DNA of 64,000 nt from Anaspis maculata (Eukaryota > Arthropoda > Insecta > Coleoptera > Scraptiidae). Each line of letters starts with the position of its first letter. The first letter of the stretch is position 1. Shown piece by piece: positions 44,781 to 55,029 of the stretch. The stretch lies in the NCBI GenBank assembly GCA_949128115.1, contig OX421966.1, positions 61,129,416 through 61,193,415 on the forward strand, given 5' to 3'. The notes below the pieces were generated by a model. The model saw only the letters and a list, made by a program, of their open reading frames with translations, was not told the DNA's origin and searched no databases. A program made the translations under genes and the position numbers.

Positions 44781-46983
44781 TAGGCCAGTCAAATTAGAAC
44801 AAATTTTTCCGTTTGAGGGAAAAAACTGTTGGAATTTTGGAAATTTGACAGTTATGTCCGGTAAGGTGTACTGTTAAACATACTAAAAGTCCCCAACTCT
44901 ACCTATTGAGCTCGAGCCGCCATCTTGGAAAAATGGTCCTTCGATCCAATTTTCTGCTCATATTCCGCTAATCATCAGAGATATTCAATCAAGTTTCATA
45001 AAAAATCAAGGCTATAAAATTGCCCACAAAAATTGTTTCATACCGACTTTTTTCTCGTACATGTTGATATTAATAAAATTAACTTAACAAAAAAAAATCA
45101 AAAATTTAGCGATTTTTTGCCTATGGCTGAAGATATTGTCTTCAAAATTTGTGAAGATGTTGGCAGTCTACATCAAAGCTAAACGTGACAGTTGAGATAG
45201 AAAAAAAAATTGCGAAAATATTTTTTTATTTTTTTTTTCAAATTAAGCAAAATATTGATTTTCGAGTTTGACATTTCCAACAGGGCGGAGTGAAGGTTTC
45301 AATCGAACATGAATCAGTTTTGATATTTACATATTGTAAGACAAGATTTCATCAGTATTGTGCCTTCACGAGCTTCTGGGATGCTCGATATGAATTAAAC
45401 TAAAAGAATAATAGCTAAGTCCAAAAAGTGTTGTCGATTGGTTATGAAGGAAACATTTTGGAACTAAAGACATCAGCAAAGGATATACAGAAGGTCCAAA
45501 GCTTATTCAACTGTATATGAGCCCCATATTGATGTGCCTTATCCAAAATAGTAGAAAAGAATCAATCAAAATGTTAAAATCCACCCTGTATAACAAAAAG
45601 TAACGATACAAAATGGAAGTAGTAAAGCATACATGGTGTCAAAAATACAGCCTTTACATTGCTGGAAAAAAGAACAAAATTGATCGATTTATTTGAAAGT
45701 TATTAGTCCTCAAATTTGACTTTACAAATTTCAGCCAGTGAAATAGGGAAAAGTAGAGAGAAGTAACTGTCGGAGTTTCAGAAATTTGACAGGGATGTTC
45801 GCTAAGGTATACTAATAAACATACTAAAAGTCCCCGCCACTACCTGTTGTGCTCGAGCCGCCATCTTGGAAAAATGGTAATAAATTTGATCGAAGGACCA
45901 TTATTTCAAGATGGCAGCTCAAGCGCAACAGGTACTGGCGGGGACTTTTAGTATGTTTATTAGTATACCTTAGCGAACATTCCTGTCAAATTTCTGAAAC
46001 TCCGACAGTTACTTCTCTCTACTTTTCCCTATTTCACTGGCTGAAATTTGTAAAGTCAAGTTTGAGGACTAATAACTTTCAGATAAATCGATCAATTTTG
46101 TTCTTTTTTTCAGCAATGTAAAGGCTGTATTTTTGACACCAGGTATGCTTTACTACTTCCATTTTGTATCGTTACTTTTCGTTATACAGGGTGGATTTTA
46201 ACATTTTGATTGATTCTTTTTTACTATTTTGGATAAGGCACATCAATATGGGGGTCATATACAGTTGAATAACCTTTGGACCTTCTGTATATCCTTTGCT
46301 GATGTCTTTAGTTCCAAAATGTTTCCTTCATAACCAATCGACAAAACTTTTTGGACTTAGCGATTATTCTTTCTGTTTAATTCATATCGAGCATTCCAGA
46401 AGATCGTGAAGGCACAATATTGATGAAATCTTGTCTTACAATATGTAAATATCAAAACTGATTGATGTTCGATTGAAACCTTTACTCCGCCCTGTTGGAA
46501 ATGTCAAACTCGAAAACCAAATTTTTGCCTTATTTAAAAAATAAAATAAAAAATATTTTCGCAATTTTTTTTTCTAATTCAACTGTCACATTTAGCTTTG
46601 ATGTAGACTGCCAACATCTTCACAAATTTTGAAGACAATATCTCCAGCCATAGGCAAAAAATCGCTTTTTTTTGATTTTTTTTTGTTAATTTAATTTAAT
46701 TAATATCAGTAGATACGAGAGACAAATCGGCATAGAGCAATTTTTGTAGACAATTTTATAGCCTTGATTTTTTATGAAACTTGATTGAATATCTCCGATG
46801 ATTAGCGCAATATAAGCAGAAAACTGGATCGAAGGACCATTTTTCCAAGATGGCGGCTCGAGCTCAATAGGTAGAGCTGGGGACTTTTAGTATGTTCATC
46901 AGTACACCTTACCGGACATTACTGTCAAATTTCCAAAACTCCAACAGTTTTTTCCCTCCAGCTTTCCCTATTTGACTGGCCTA
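44781..46983. mobile_element. palindromic foldback element in LINE ORF1, TSD CAT
   Basis: 2203 bp with ends TAGGCCAGTCAAAT and ATTTGACTGGCCTA, flanked by CAT (44778-44780 and 46984-46986). The arms are ~1.09 kb with a centre near 45890. Each arm carries two direct copies of a ~160-bp module (TTTGACAGT..GTCCCC..GAGCCGCCATCTTGG) at its outer and inner ends, so the whole may be two related palindromes merged. Removing it with one CAT rejoins ORF1 in frame up to the TAATG overlap. No transposase ORF. It is younger than the LINE. Confidence 0.85.
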
Positions 46984-47895
46984 CATGCGTTCCATGAATT
47001 TATTGATTAGACTTTCCAGGCGAGAGATGTTTGAATTATCTTGTGGCTGACTTCCTGAGTTGTTCGTCTGTTGCGGCTGCTGGGAACCCTCGCACGCCTG
47101 TGCAAACGATACCCCAGGTCTAGCTGAACTTCTTGGTGCTGATGTTGAGGTGCCGCTTGATTCAACGTTTGGAGTCTCTGCGTTTTGTTGCTGTAGCTGT
47201 TTCGGTCGCAACGCTGGAAACATGCGTTGTTGCTTGTTCTTGTACACCATGCAGCCCTTGTAGTTAGCAGGATGTGGTTCACTGCATAGAGCGCATTTGG
47301 CAGGGGTATCCTTCGACTTTTTGCACTCAGTTGTGAAGTGGTCAAGTCCGCATTTCACGCATCGTGGCTTCCGAAAGCAATAGGATTTTGTGTGTCCGTA
47401 TGATTGGCAGCGTGTACACTGAGGTATTTCCCGTTTTTTATATGGAGGTTCAAACGAGATTTTGGAATTCAATAGATATTGGACTTCGTATATCTTTTTG
47501 TTGTTTTCTGCTGGCTTAAGGTTCACATAGAATAACGATAACAGTTCCTTTGTGACGCGGTGTCTAAGATTTGTCAGATTAACAACTTCGTGTCCAAGGT
47601 CCCCCAAGGCTGCCCTTATTTCGTCACAACTGCAGGAGTAATGCATGCCACGCAGTACCACTCTAAATAGCCTGTCTTTTTTCAACTGATATGTGTGACA
47701 TGACTGCTTGCTTGCGGTAAAGAATTCCAGTATTTTGGCGTGCGCGTCTAATGATTTTGGCTGAACTTTGACTTGTTTATTATACATCAATTGGAGTGTA
47801 TAGTCTTCTTTACAGATGGTATCAAGATCTTTCCTCAGCAGAGATAGGTCGTTTACGTCAGGTACTACAAACGGAGCAGGTTTCGGTGCTAAAAA
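46981..47895 (-). pseudogene. Jockey ORF1 (gag-like), truncated at both ends
   Basis: An RNA-binding protein of the LINE ribonucleoprotein. A PRE_C2HC-type region spans residues ~81-165 of the open frame (TYQLKKDRLFRVVLRG to FEPPYKK), then three zinc knuckles: CTRCQSYGHTKSYC (173-186), CVKCGLDHFTTEC (192-204) and CALCSEPHPANYKGC (214-228), and a Q/S-rich tail. The first ~15 codons of the open frame (to 47934) are flanking genomic DNA beyond the LINE's 5' edge. The stop TAG at 46981-46983 lies in the inserted palindrome, removing about 15 C-terminal residues. Confidence 0.88.
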
Positions 47896-47908
47896 AGAAA
47901 AGAGAATT
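47896..47908. repeat. LINE target-site duplication, 5' copy
   Basis: AGAAAAGAGAATT, matching 41792-41804. On the minus strand it reads AATTCTCTTTTCT before the first LINE base. It coincidentally looks like a splice acceptor (TGCTAATTCTC..TTTTTTAG). Confidence 0.85.
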
Positions 47909-48809
47909 AGCAGGAATTGTTTTGAATATTTCAACGAAAAGCAAATGAATATAGGGAAAAATTTAAAATGGAAACGATATTTTGTCTTTGAGTACTAGGA
48001 GTTATCTTGGGTGGAAAAAAGAATCGTTTTGGTCTGAGGGAATGACTGAAACACCAAGTTTTGCTATTTCGGTCAACTTTCTCCGCATTTTCGGACTTTT
48101 CCTCAATTTTCTCAACTGTTCTGCTCACTTTTTACGACCTTTTTCCATTTTCCCCAACTTTTCTCAATTTACCCAAATTTTCACAACTTTGCTCAACTTT
48201 TCCAGAGTTGGGGGGGTCGCCACGGAACTATGTCTGACATTGAAAAGCGAAAGCAGAAGGCACTAGTGACGATATTTTTACTTTCACGCACAGTAACGTT
48301 TTCGTGGGTGATCGTAGGAAATAAAATTATTCGTTGAAATAGGGGAAACATTTTTTGCGCGTTCACAATATTTTTCTTTCCATTCAAGAGCGCAAACCAG
48401 AAAAGTAAAACGCTGGAGAGGTTTCTGAGGGCGGAGCAGTTTTCAACTGTTCAAGCAAGAAGTATGCAAAATTACAGGTTCTTATCATCGAAAATGCGAT
48501 TTTATTGCTAATGGAAATGAATGAAATGCAACTTTTTGGAATCATATCATCATTGTTGGACTCTTGATCAGGAAAATTCGAAAATCGTTCCGAGATAAGA
48601 CATCATTCAGGCTTAATGATTATATCATCAGAATGTGAAGAGAAATTGTTCACAAAAACGGGGATTTATTGAGCTGAGCCAACGGAGTAGATTGCTGAAA
48701 AATGCGTTGAAACAACCATGAAGACAAAACAGCAATAGATTGGGACAATCCAAAGTTATAACAATTTGAAAAAGGGTGAAATTTTCGATACCGACATTTC
48801 AAATGTTGA
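47909..48809. other. no gene recognised
   Basis: Includes a C/T-rich run of TTTTCNCAA-type short repeats (48060-48210). The minus-strand translation (VEKIEEKSENAEKVDR) is an artefact of that simple repeat. A 96-codon plus frame (48766-49056) crosses the promoter, leader exon and intron of gene 6 and is not a gene. Confidence 0.4.
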
Positions 48810-48943
48810 GCAGTTCAGCTTGGATTTCTGTCCAATTTCTATTGAATGTTGTTATCGTTTAGTACAAAAAAAAACTGAGATTATTTCTTACTGTTCAACG
48901 TTCAGCAGACCAAGACTTGAAAACAAGTTGTTTTTATTAAAAA

Positions 48944-49019
48944 GTAAGTTTTCTAAAGTGCTCCATGTCTTTTTCAAAATATTTGACCTTGAGTACAAAT
49001 TTGTTCCAGGTATTACCTA
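48944..49019 (+). other. predicted 76-nt 5'-UTR intron of gene 6
   Basis: AAAA|GTAAGTTTTCTAAAG ... AATTTGTTCCAG|GTATT. It aligns with the leader intron of gene 4: the splice sites are kept while the interior has diverged in length. Confidence 0.65.
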
Positions 49020-49084
49020 CCCAGTTGGTATTTTTACAATAATTTCATTATTTTAACGTGTACCAAAATTTTTTTATTTCTATC

Positions 49085-49303
49085 ATGAACATAGAAAGTA
49101 TTTATATGGCTATAATAATCGTCAGCGTTTGGATACTGTGTCTGAATTGTGTGGGGAGGATTCGTGGCAGACAAAACCAGTTATGGTACCAAGTATATAT
49201 GATGTCTCTAGTCATCACTTTGATTGTCTTGGTGCTGGTGCAGCGTTTCCTCGAGAGGAAGCACAAGAAAAAGAAGATTCAGACAAAAACGATGTATATT
49301 TAA
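49085..49303 (+). CDS. small two-TM protein, 72 residues (gene 6, paralogue of 4)
   Basis: I use the ATG at 49085, aligned with the start of gene 4; nine upstream codons begin with GTG. Helix 1 is about residues 6-22 (YMAIIIVSVWILCLNCVG), helix 2 about 39-55 (MMSLVITLIVLVLVQRFLE), then a lysine-rich tail (RKHKKKKIQTKTMYI). The pattern WIL..CxG..LWYxxYxxSL..VLVxRFLERK is shared with gene 4. Function unknown. Confidence 0.7.
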   Translation: MNIESIYMAIIIVSVWILCLNCVGRIRGRQNQLWYQVYMMSLVITLIVLVLVQRFLERKHKKKKIQTKTMYI

Positions 49304-49645
49304 TATTAGGTATATTGAACGACATTTCAAAAGAAAATTTCATGATGGAGGATTTACAATTTGAAGTTGGAAGTTTTTATGCTTCTATCTCTTTTGTAGT
49401 GTATGTATTTGCTTTTTCTATCCTTATTTCAGTCATGTCTTTTTACTGCTTCTTTGAGCCAAACAAAAACCTCAATTTCATTTGACAAATACGACTATAT
49501 CTCGACGATGTGTACAAGTACCTATACAAGAATACACAAGAATATTTGAAATGGTCCAAAAATATACAGAGTAACAAAAAAGTCCAAGTGAGTCTTTTGG
49601 ATACGTCTGGCATATCAAAGGATAATTTAATTCGTGCGTAAGAGG

Positions 49646-49725
49646 GTGAGTTCGAATCAAGTATTTATACTAAAATCTTTATACGGTAAGAAGGGAAGGT
49701 ACATTTTAATAATTTGTATTTACAG
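49646..49725 (+). other. predicted 80-nt 5'-UTR intron of gene 7
   Basis: GAGG|GTGAGTTCG ... GTATTTACAG|GTTTC, matching the leader intron of gene 5. Confidence 0.65.
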
Positions 49726-49802
49726 GTTTCTTATTCCCAACAAAAATTGAGAAAAACAGAATATTGTTGGCTTTATTGAGGCAGTAATAGCAGGATTACG
49801 CG

Positions 49803-50105
49803 ATGGTTCTGGATTTCTACCTTGCGTTTATTGTGGTGTTGGTGATTTTCGCAAACTGGACGCTTTGGTTGAGACACATAAGGGTCATGAACGCTATTGA
49901 CATACGTGTTTTCGAAATATCCACGCTAACCTTTCTCTTTGGCGTCTTAGTGTATGGTTTCGCCCACTATCATGTTTTCATGAAATACGTTTATAGAAAA
50001 ACCGGAAAGGCGTACGAGATAGATCTGGATGACGAAGATGACGAAGATGTCGATCCTTATGACGAAAATCACGTGCCTTTTAACGTGAGAATGTGGAACA
50101 AGTGA
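49803..50105 (+). CDS. small two-TM protein, 100 residues (gene 7, paralogue of 5)
   Basis: Full-length counterpart of gene 5. Helix 1 is about residues 4-23 (DFYLAFIVVLVIFANWTLWL), then a basic loop (RHIRVMNAID), helix 2 about 40-57 (ISTLTFLFGVLVYGFAHY), a short basic stretch, and a strongly acidic tail (IDLDDEDDEDVDPYDENHV). An AATAAA poly(A) signal follows at about 50139. The retained acidic tail suggests it matters for function and that the shift in gene 5 is secondary. No family is recognised. Confidence 0.7.
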   Translation: MVLDFYLAFIVVLVIFANWTLWLRHIRVMNAIDIRVFEISTLTFLFGVLVYGFAHYHVFMKYVYRKTGKAYEIDLDDEDDEDVDPYDENHVPFNVRMWNK

Positions 50106-50169
50106 TCATCAAATATGTTTTATTGACTGAATAAAAAACAACCGCTCGAAACATTTTTATTTTTTAAAT

Positions 50170-50327
50170 TAAGTCTGAGTGTCACGATACTATTTTCGTA
50201 CTATTTTGATGCTAGAAATATATGCGACTAGAAACGACAAATTCAGAAATTCCATGGCAAACTAGTCTCTTGTGCTAGATTTTGAGCATGGAAATATTAC
50301 GAAAACAGTACTGTGACACTCGACTTA
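50170..50327. mobile_element. 158-bp MITE absent from the paralogous segment
   Basis: Ends TAAGTCTGAGTGTCACGATA and TACTGTGACACTCGACTTA-type complement, with inner pairing TTTTCGTA/TTACGAAAA. The corresponding place in the left duplicate (about 38320) lacks it. It therefore arrived after the duplication, or was lost from the other copy. The exact duplication is unclear. Confidence 0.65.
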
Positions 50328-50584
50328 GAACTGTAGGCACCTTACACAATGCTTAGAGCTAACGGGTGAAAATGTGATACTCCCATCAAATACCGCTCGA
50401 ACTGACAAGTTTGATAATGCAAATTCTTGAAAGTTTGTCTCTCAAAGTCTCAAACATTGTTGTCATGCAACAGTTCAACTCGTTGCTGTTGGTTCTTATC
50501 AGATAACAAGAAGACATCACATCAAACATCAAACATTCGGTAAATTTCTAGACAACAATGCTTCCGAGAAATGTTCAAAAATAT

Positions 50585-50765
50585 TGGAGCCGGCTTTCAA
50601 TACCCGGTTTTCGGAGCGGTTTTTATTCAACGCCAGTTTCCGGAGCCGGTTTTCAATGTCGGTTTTCAAAGTTGGCTTTCAATACCGGTTTTCGGAGCCG
50701 TTATCAATACTGGTATTCGACAAACCTGTACACCGGTTTTCATTTTCCCTGGTTTTTGCCAGCAC
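50585..50765 (+). repeat. tandem repeat CCGGTTTTCGGAG, ~22-bp unit, block 1
   Basis: About eight diverged copies of GGTTTTCGGAGCCGGTTTTC with interspersed CAATACCGG. A second block in the same orientation is at 58575-58810. All three plus frames stay open for 65-128 codons because of the unit, so the frames are not genes. Confidence 0.75.
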
Positions 50766-51276
50766 TAGTTCAAAGTCAGATTTCCGTGATCCAGTCGAAA
50801 TTTCATGATTCAAGTCAAAATGTCGAGATAAACGTCCAAGCTTTTTTGCTCAAAGTCGCACCTATCGGTGTAAATCAAGTAAAAATCTGGAACTTTCGAT
50901 TCTTACAAAAGCTGAGCAAAAGGAATATTATTATGGAAAAATAATTCTGAAAAATTTCAATCCATAAACTGGGGGTGGTTCTCAAGGGGGCTGGGCGCTG
51001 GAGGTCAAAATCAAGAGAACGGATCTTACAAGCAGGAAAGAAATAATTCAGAAATATCTGAACCAAGAATTCTGGTGTAACATGACAAAAAGATTATAAA
51101 ACCAAATTGAATGGGGACTGGGCTCTTTATTTTTTGTCGGTTGAATTATTAAAATTCCAAAGATTGGTTGGTAGTGGGAATCAAGCATGATTTTTTTAAA
51201 TCTGAATTTTTAATTCTATATGAATATTAATTGTCGGAGCTTTTTCCGTTCTCTAGAGCTTATTAATATACGGTAT

Positions 51277-51393
51277 CCATATGACCAAAAACTTCCCTCC
51301 TCTAGGTAGGCTGTGGCCTGGCCAAAATCAGCCTCGTTTGCCTGCCAATGACCAGACCACAGCCTGCCTAAAGGAGGAAAGTTTCTGATCATG
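51277..51393 (-). mobile_element. 119-bp hairpin MITE, copy 2
   Basis: Same sequence as 16930-17048 but with the asymmetric centre reversed (GGCCAAAATCAGCCTCG left of CATTGGTCATT-like right). The arms are AAAAACTTCCCTCCTCTAG and complement. This copy is slightly more diverged. Confidence 0.75.
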
Positions 51394-52673
51394 AGTTAGA
51401 TATTTTTCAAAATATTCTTCCATTATTCCATTCCTCGAAAGATCTGGAATTTCACTTTGTTTCCTCGATTTGACACTCAACCTTCCCGAAAACTACCCCA
51501 AGTAACAACTTATCACGCTTGCACCAAAGAATTCAATCATAAAGTAGCTAATTGAGGATTTTCTTCAGTGAATTTTAGCAAATGTACCAGTAAAACACGC
51601 AGCTTCACGGAAGATTATTGGAAAAGTTCTAGTTCACAACAGCTTGTGTAGGTACATGTCTTGTGGCCAATCAAACAGCATTTATCTAGAGTTCACCAGA
51701 GAGAATCCTGAATCACATAGTTATGTCATGATAAAAAAAAAACTGATGAAATCGGGGACATGGGTGAAATCCTAAAATTATTTTTCTCATGAATACAACC
51801 TCAATTTGACCAGTTTCAGGGATTTTAAAATTGTTGAGACGATTCCTAATATGGACTTGGACATGGTTGTGGAAAGAGACCTATCGTATCATGATGGATG
51901 GGTAAGTGTCAAAATTTTATGGTTCAAGTTAGAATGTCGAGATGAATGTCGAAGCTTTTCTTGTTCAAAGTTGCAGTTTTTGGTGCTTAAAATCTGAATT
52001 GTATGTTTGAAGTCACAGTTTTTAGTGTTAAAAGTCGGAATTTCGAGATGGAAATCGCAGCTTTGTGCGTTTTGAATCATGATTTCAGAACATAGTCGAA
52101 GTTTTCGCGTCAGGCCAAAAGTTGTAGTTGAGTTAGAATGTCAAGATTGAAGTTTTTATAGTTCAAAATAGCAGTTTTTCGTTTTTGAAGTCGACGTCTC
52201 GAAGTTGAAGTGGAATGTCGAAATAAAAGTCCGAGTAAAAGTCGATGTTCTTCTAGTTTTTAAAATTGCAGTTTTTCGTGTATGAAGTCGGAATTTTACA
52301 TTTCAAGTCACGTTCTCAACATGACAGTTTTGTTGGAAGTCGCAATTTCGAAATACAAGTCTTGGTCAAGGTCGAAAACAAGATAAAAGCCGGAGATTTT
52401 CCGATTTTGAAGTCTAAATTTGGCACAGAATGTCAAACATTTCGTGTTGTGTCGGAATCAGGGATGTCGGAATATTATGGCTTCAGCCAGAATGTCGAGA
52501 TAAAAGTCAAAGTTTTTATTGTTCAAAGTGGCAGCTTTCGTGCTTAAAGTTTGGATTTTGTGTTCAAAGCCAAAGTTTTCCGTGTTAAAAATCGAAATTT
52601 CAAGATAAAAGTCGAAGCTTTGAGCGATTGAAGTCGACCTTTTGGAATAAAGTCCAAGTTTCCGTTTTAGTGA

Positions 52674-54574
52674 TAGTCCTAGCGGTACACGTAAAAATGG
52701 CTCCAATTGTGACAAAAGTGTGAAATTTGCTGTGTGGACTCCTAAAGGCATTTAAAAGGTTTTTAGAAGGGGAGCCAAGAAAAATTTTGATTTAAATTTT
52801 TTCATTTTTTACGACGTCATTTTTTTTATTTATTTTTTCATCTTAGCAACTTTTCAAGATTTTTGACTTTTGCTTTTGTATTATGGTGAGTAATTGCTTA
52901 ATCCAAGAAACGGAAGAGAAAATTTGCGAAAAAAATTAATTGAACTGAAATTATGGCGTTTTTTGTAAAAATTAATTTTTTCCATTTTTTTCGGAAAATA
53001 TTGTGAATATGTGAAAAATTAAAAGAGGCAATTATTCCTCAAAAGAAGCCCTATCAGAAGTTATCGAAGTGTTTCTCCAAATTCTAAGCCGTTTTCGAGA
53101 TATTTAGAAATATGTTATTTCTTGCGACTGTTTCTTCGTTTTGGCTCCTATTTCATCAAACACTCATAACAGGGTTCTTTTTTCTTGAAAATATACTTCA
53201 AAATGATCAGACCGAAGATTTCTTAGGAGTCCATTGTAAATTGTAATTTTTCCAGTGGCGTAGATCATAGAAATTCGAACCATTTCTACCCTCTCTCCGG
53301 ACTTTCTACACCACTTGATTATTTGGAAAATATATGACATTTTGGCAATATGATCATCCAAGACTGATCACCTAGCATGACACTTCATTTAAAAAGCACA
53401 CAATTTTTTCGCGGATCAGATCGACTGCGAAACATTGCATCTTGTATCATCTCCTCGATCATCTCCATCATGACTGTTTTAGATAAATTATAGTTGATTG
53501 TCCCCCAGAGTTTTTAAACAGGATGTCATAACAGGTGGCTTTTGATGATCATCTTGTCAAATAAAATGAAATTATTTACGAACAAATAGGTAGGTATGTT
53601 CCTATGTTCCAAAACGCAATAATTACAAAATAGATGCGATGACATGTATGCCTTCGACGCCATTGATGGCCACTCAACCAACTTTACTGTTGATAAAGTG
53701 AATAATTTTCAGTTTTGGGGAACAATAAACTATAATCTATCTAAAACAGTCATGATGGAGATGATCGAGGAGGTGATACAAAATGTAATACTTAGCAGTC
53801 GATCTGATCAGCGGAAAAATTGTGTGCTCAAGATTATCGATCTCATCTTGTTTTCAAAAGAAGTGTCATACTAGGCGATCTTAGATGATCATGATGCCAA
53901 AATGTCACATATTTTCTAAATAATCGAGTGGTGTAGAAAGTACGGTGAGAGGGTAGAAATGGTTCGAATTTCCATGATCTACGTCACTGGAAAAATTACA
54001 ATTTACAATAAACTACTAAGAAATCTTTGGTCTGATCATTCCTAGGTATCTATATTTCCAAGAAAAAGAACCCAGTGATGTGTTTGATGTAATAGGAGCT
54101 AATACGTAGAAACAATTGCAAGAAATAACATTTTTTCAAATATCTCGAAAACGGCTTGAAATTTGGAGAAACACTTCGAAAACTTCTGATTGGGCTTTTT
54201 TTGAGGAGTAATTGCCTTTCTTTATTTTTCACATATTCACAATATTTTTTGAAAAAAATGGAAAAGTTTGATTTTTACAAAAAACGTCATCATTTCAGTT
54301 CAATTAATTTTTTTCGCAAATTTTCTCTTCCGTTGCTTGGAATAAGCAATTACTCACCATAGTACAAAGACAAAAGTCAAAAATCTCGGATAGTTTCAAG
54401 AAGAAAAAAAAAAAAAAATGACATCACAAAAAATTAAAAAATTAAAATCAAAATTTTTCTCGGCTCCCCTTCTAAAAACCTTTTAAATGCTTTTAGGAGT
54501 CCACACACCAAATTTCACACTTTTGTCACAATTAGAGCCATTTTTATGAAATTTTGCTTATACCGCTAGGACTA
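52674..54574. mobile_element. palindromic element (TAGTCCTAGCGG end) in the satellite
   Basis: 1901 bp with ends TAGTCCTAGCGGTA and TACCGCTAGGACTA, flanked by TGA (52671-52673 and 54575-54577). The ~830-bp arms enclose a ~200-bp centre near 53530-53700. The satellite resumes directly after the duplication. A 76-codon plus frame (53644-53874) covers the centre and one arm and has no motif. No transposase. Confidence 0.83.
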
Positions 54575-55029
54575 TGAGTCGAAATTTGCAGTTAGGTCAG
54601 AATGTAGATATTGAAGTTTTTTTTAATGTAAAATGGCAGTTTTTTGCGAAGCCGACATTTCGTGGTTGAAGCCGACATTATTATGAGGTTGAAGTGCGAT
54701 GTCAAAATTAAAGCGAGAATTAAAGTCAAAGTTTTTCTTGTGTAAAATTGCAGACTCGTCTGAATTTTGCATTTCAAGTCACAATCTAGAGGTAAAAGTT
54801 TTGTCGACAGTCACAATTTCGAGAAAAAAAGCCAGAGCTTTTTGCGTTTGAAGTCTCTAAATTTTCAACCAAAGGTCGAAATTTCATGGTTCCAGTCGCA
54901 ATGTCGAGATAAAAGTCAAAGCTTTTCTTGTGTAAAGTCGCAGTTTCATGCTCGAAGTCTAAACTTTGTGTTTGAAGCCAAACTTTCCAGTGTTGAAAGT
55001 CGAAATTCCGAGATAAAAGTCGAAGCTTT

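Larger units (their letters stand above)
41805..47895 (-). mobile_element. 5'-truncated Jockey-clade LINE with nested palindrome
   Basis: On the minus strand: partial ORF1, ORF2, a ~240-nt 3' UTR and a ~20-nt poly-A tail (T run at 41803-41823). Matching 13-bp duplications flank it. The 5' end is cut inside ORF1 near 47895, so the 5' UTR and the N-terminal part of ORF1 are missing, a usual result of incomplete target-primed reverse transcription. ORF2 is open and the duplication exact, so the insertion is young. A 2.2-kb foldback element (44781-46983) later entered ORF1. Without its 5' promoter this copy is not expected to mobilise itself. Confidence 0.9.
48810..50550 (+). repeat. segmental duplication, right copy
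   Basis: Direct partner of 36960-38650. It includes leader exons, introns, both CDSs and 3' sequence up to CTCAAACATTGTTGTCATGC (about 50452). The right copy has a 158-bp MITE (50170-50327) absent from the left. Its end coincides with the start of the CCGGTTTTCGGAG repeat. Confidence 0.85.

Noticed and set aside
44781..44810. A 2-bp TA duplication for the LINE-borne palindrome
   Set aside because: Excision with TA would put a stop in ORF1; excision with CAT restores the frame to the TAATG overlap, so the 3-bp reading is preferred.
47896..47934. Possible splice acceptor (TGCTAATTCTC..TTTTTTAG) before LINE ORF1, suggesting a domesticated exon
   Set aside because: The sequence is explained by the 13-bp target duplication AATTCTCTTTTCT meeting the 5'-truncated LINE; the resemblance to an acceptor is coincidental unless transcripts show otherwise.
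48766..49056. 96-codon plus-strand frame upstream of gene 6
   Set aside because: It spans the promoter, leader exon and predicted intron; the homologous left copy does not keep the frame.
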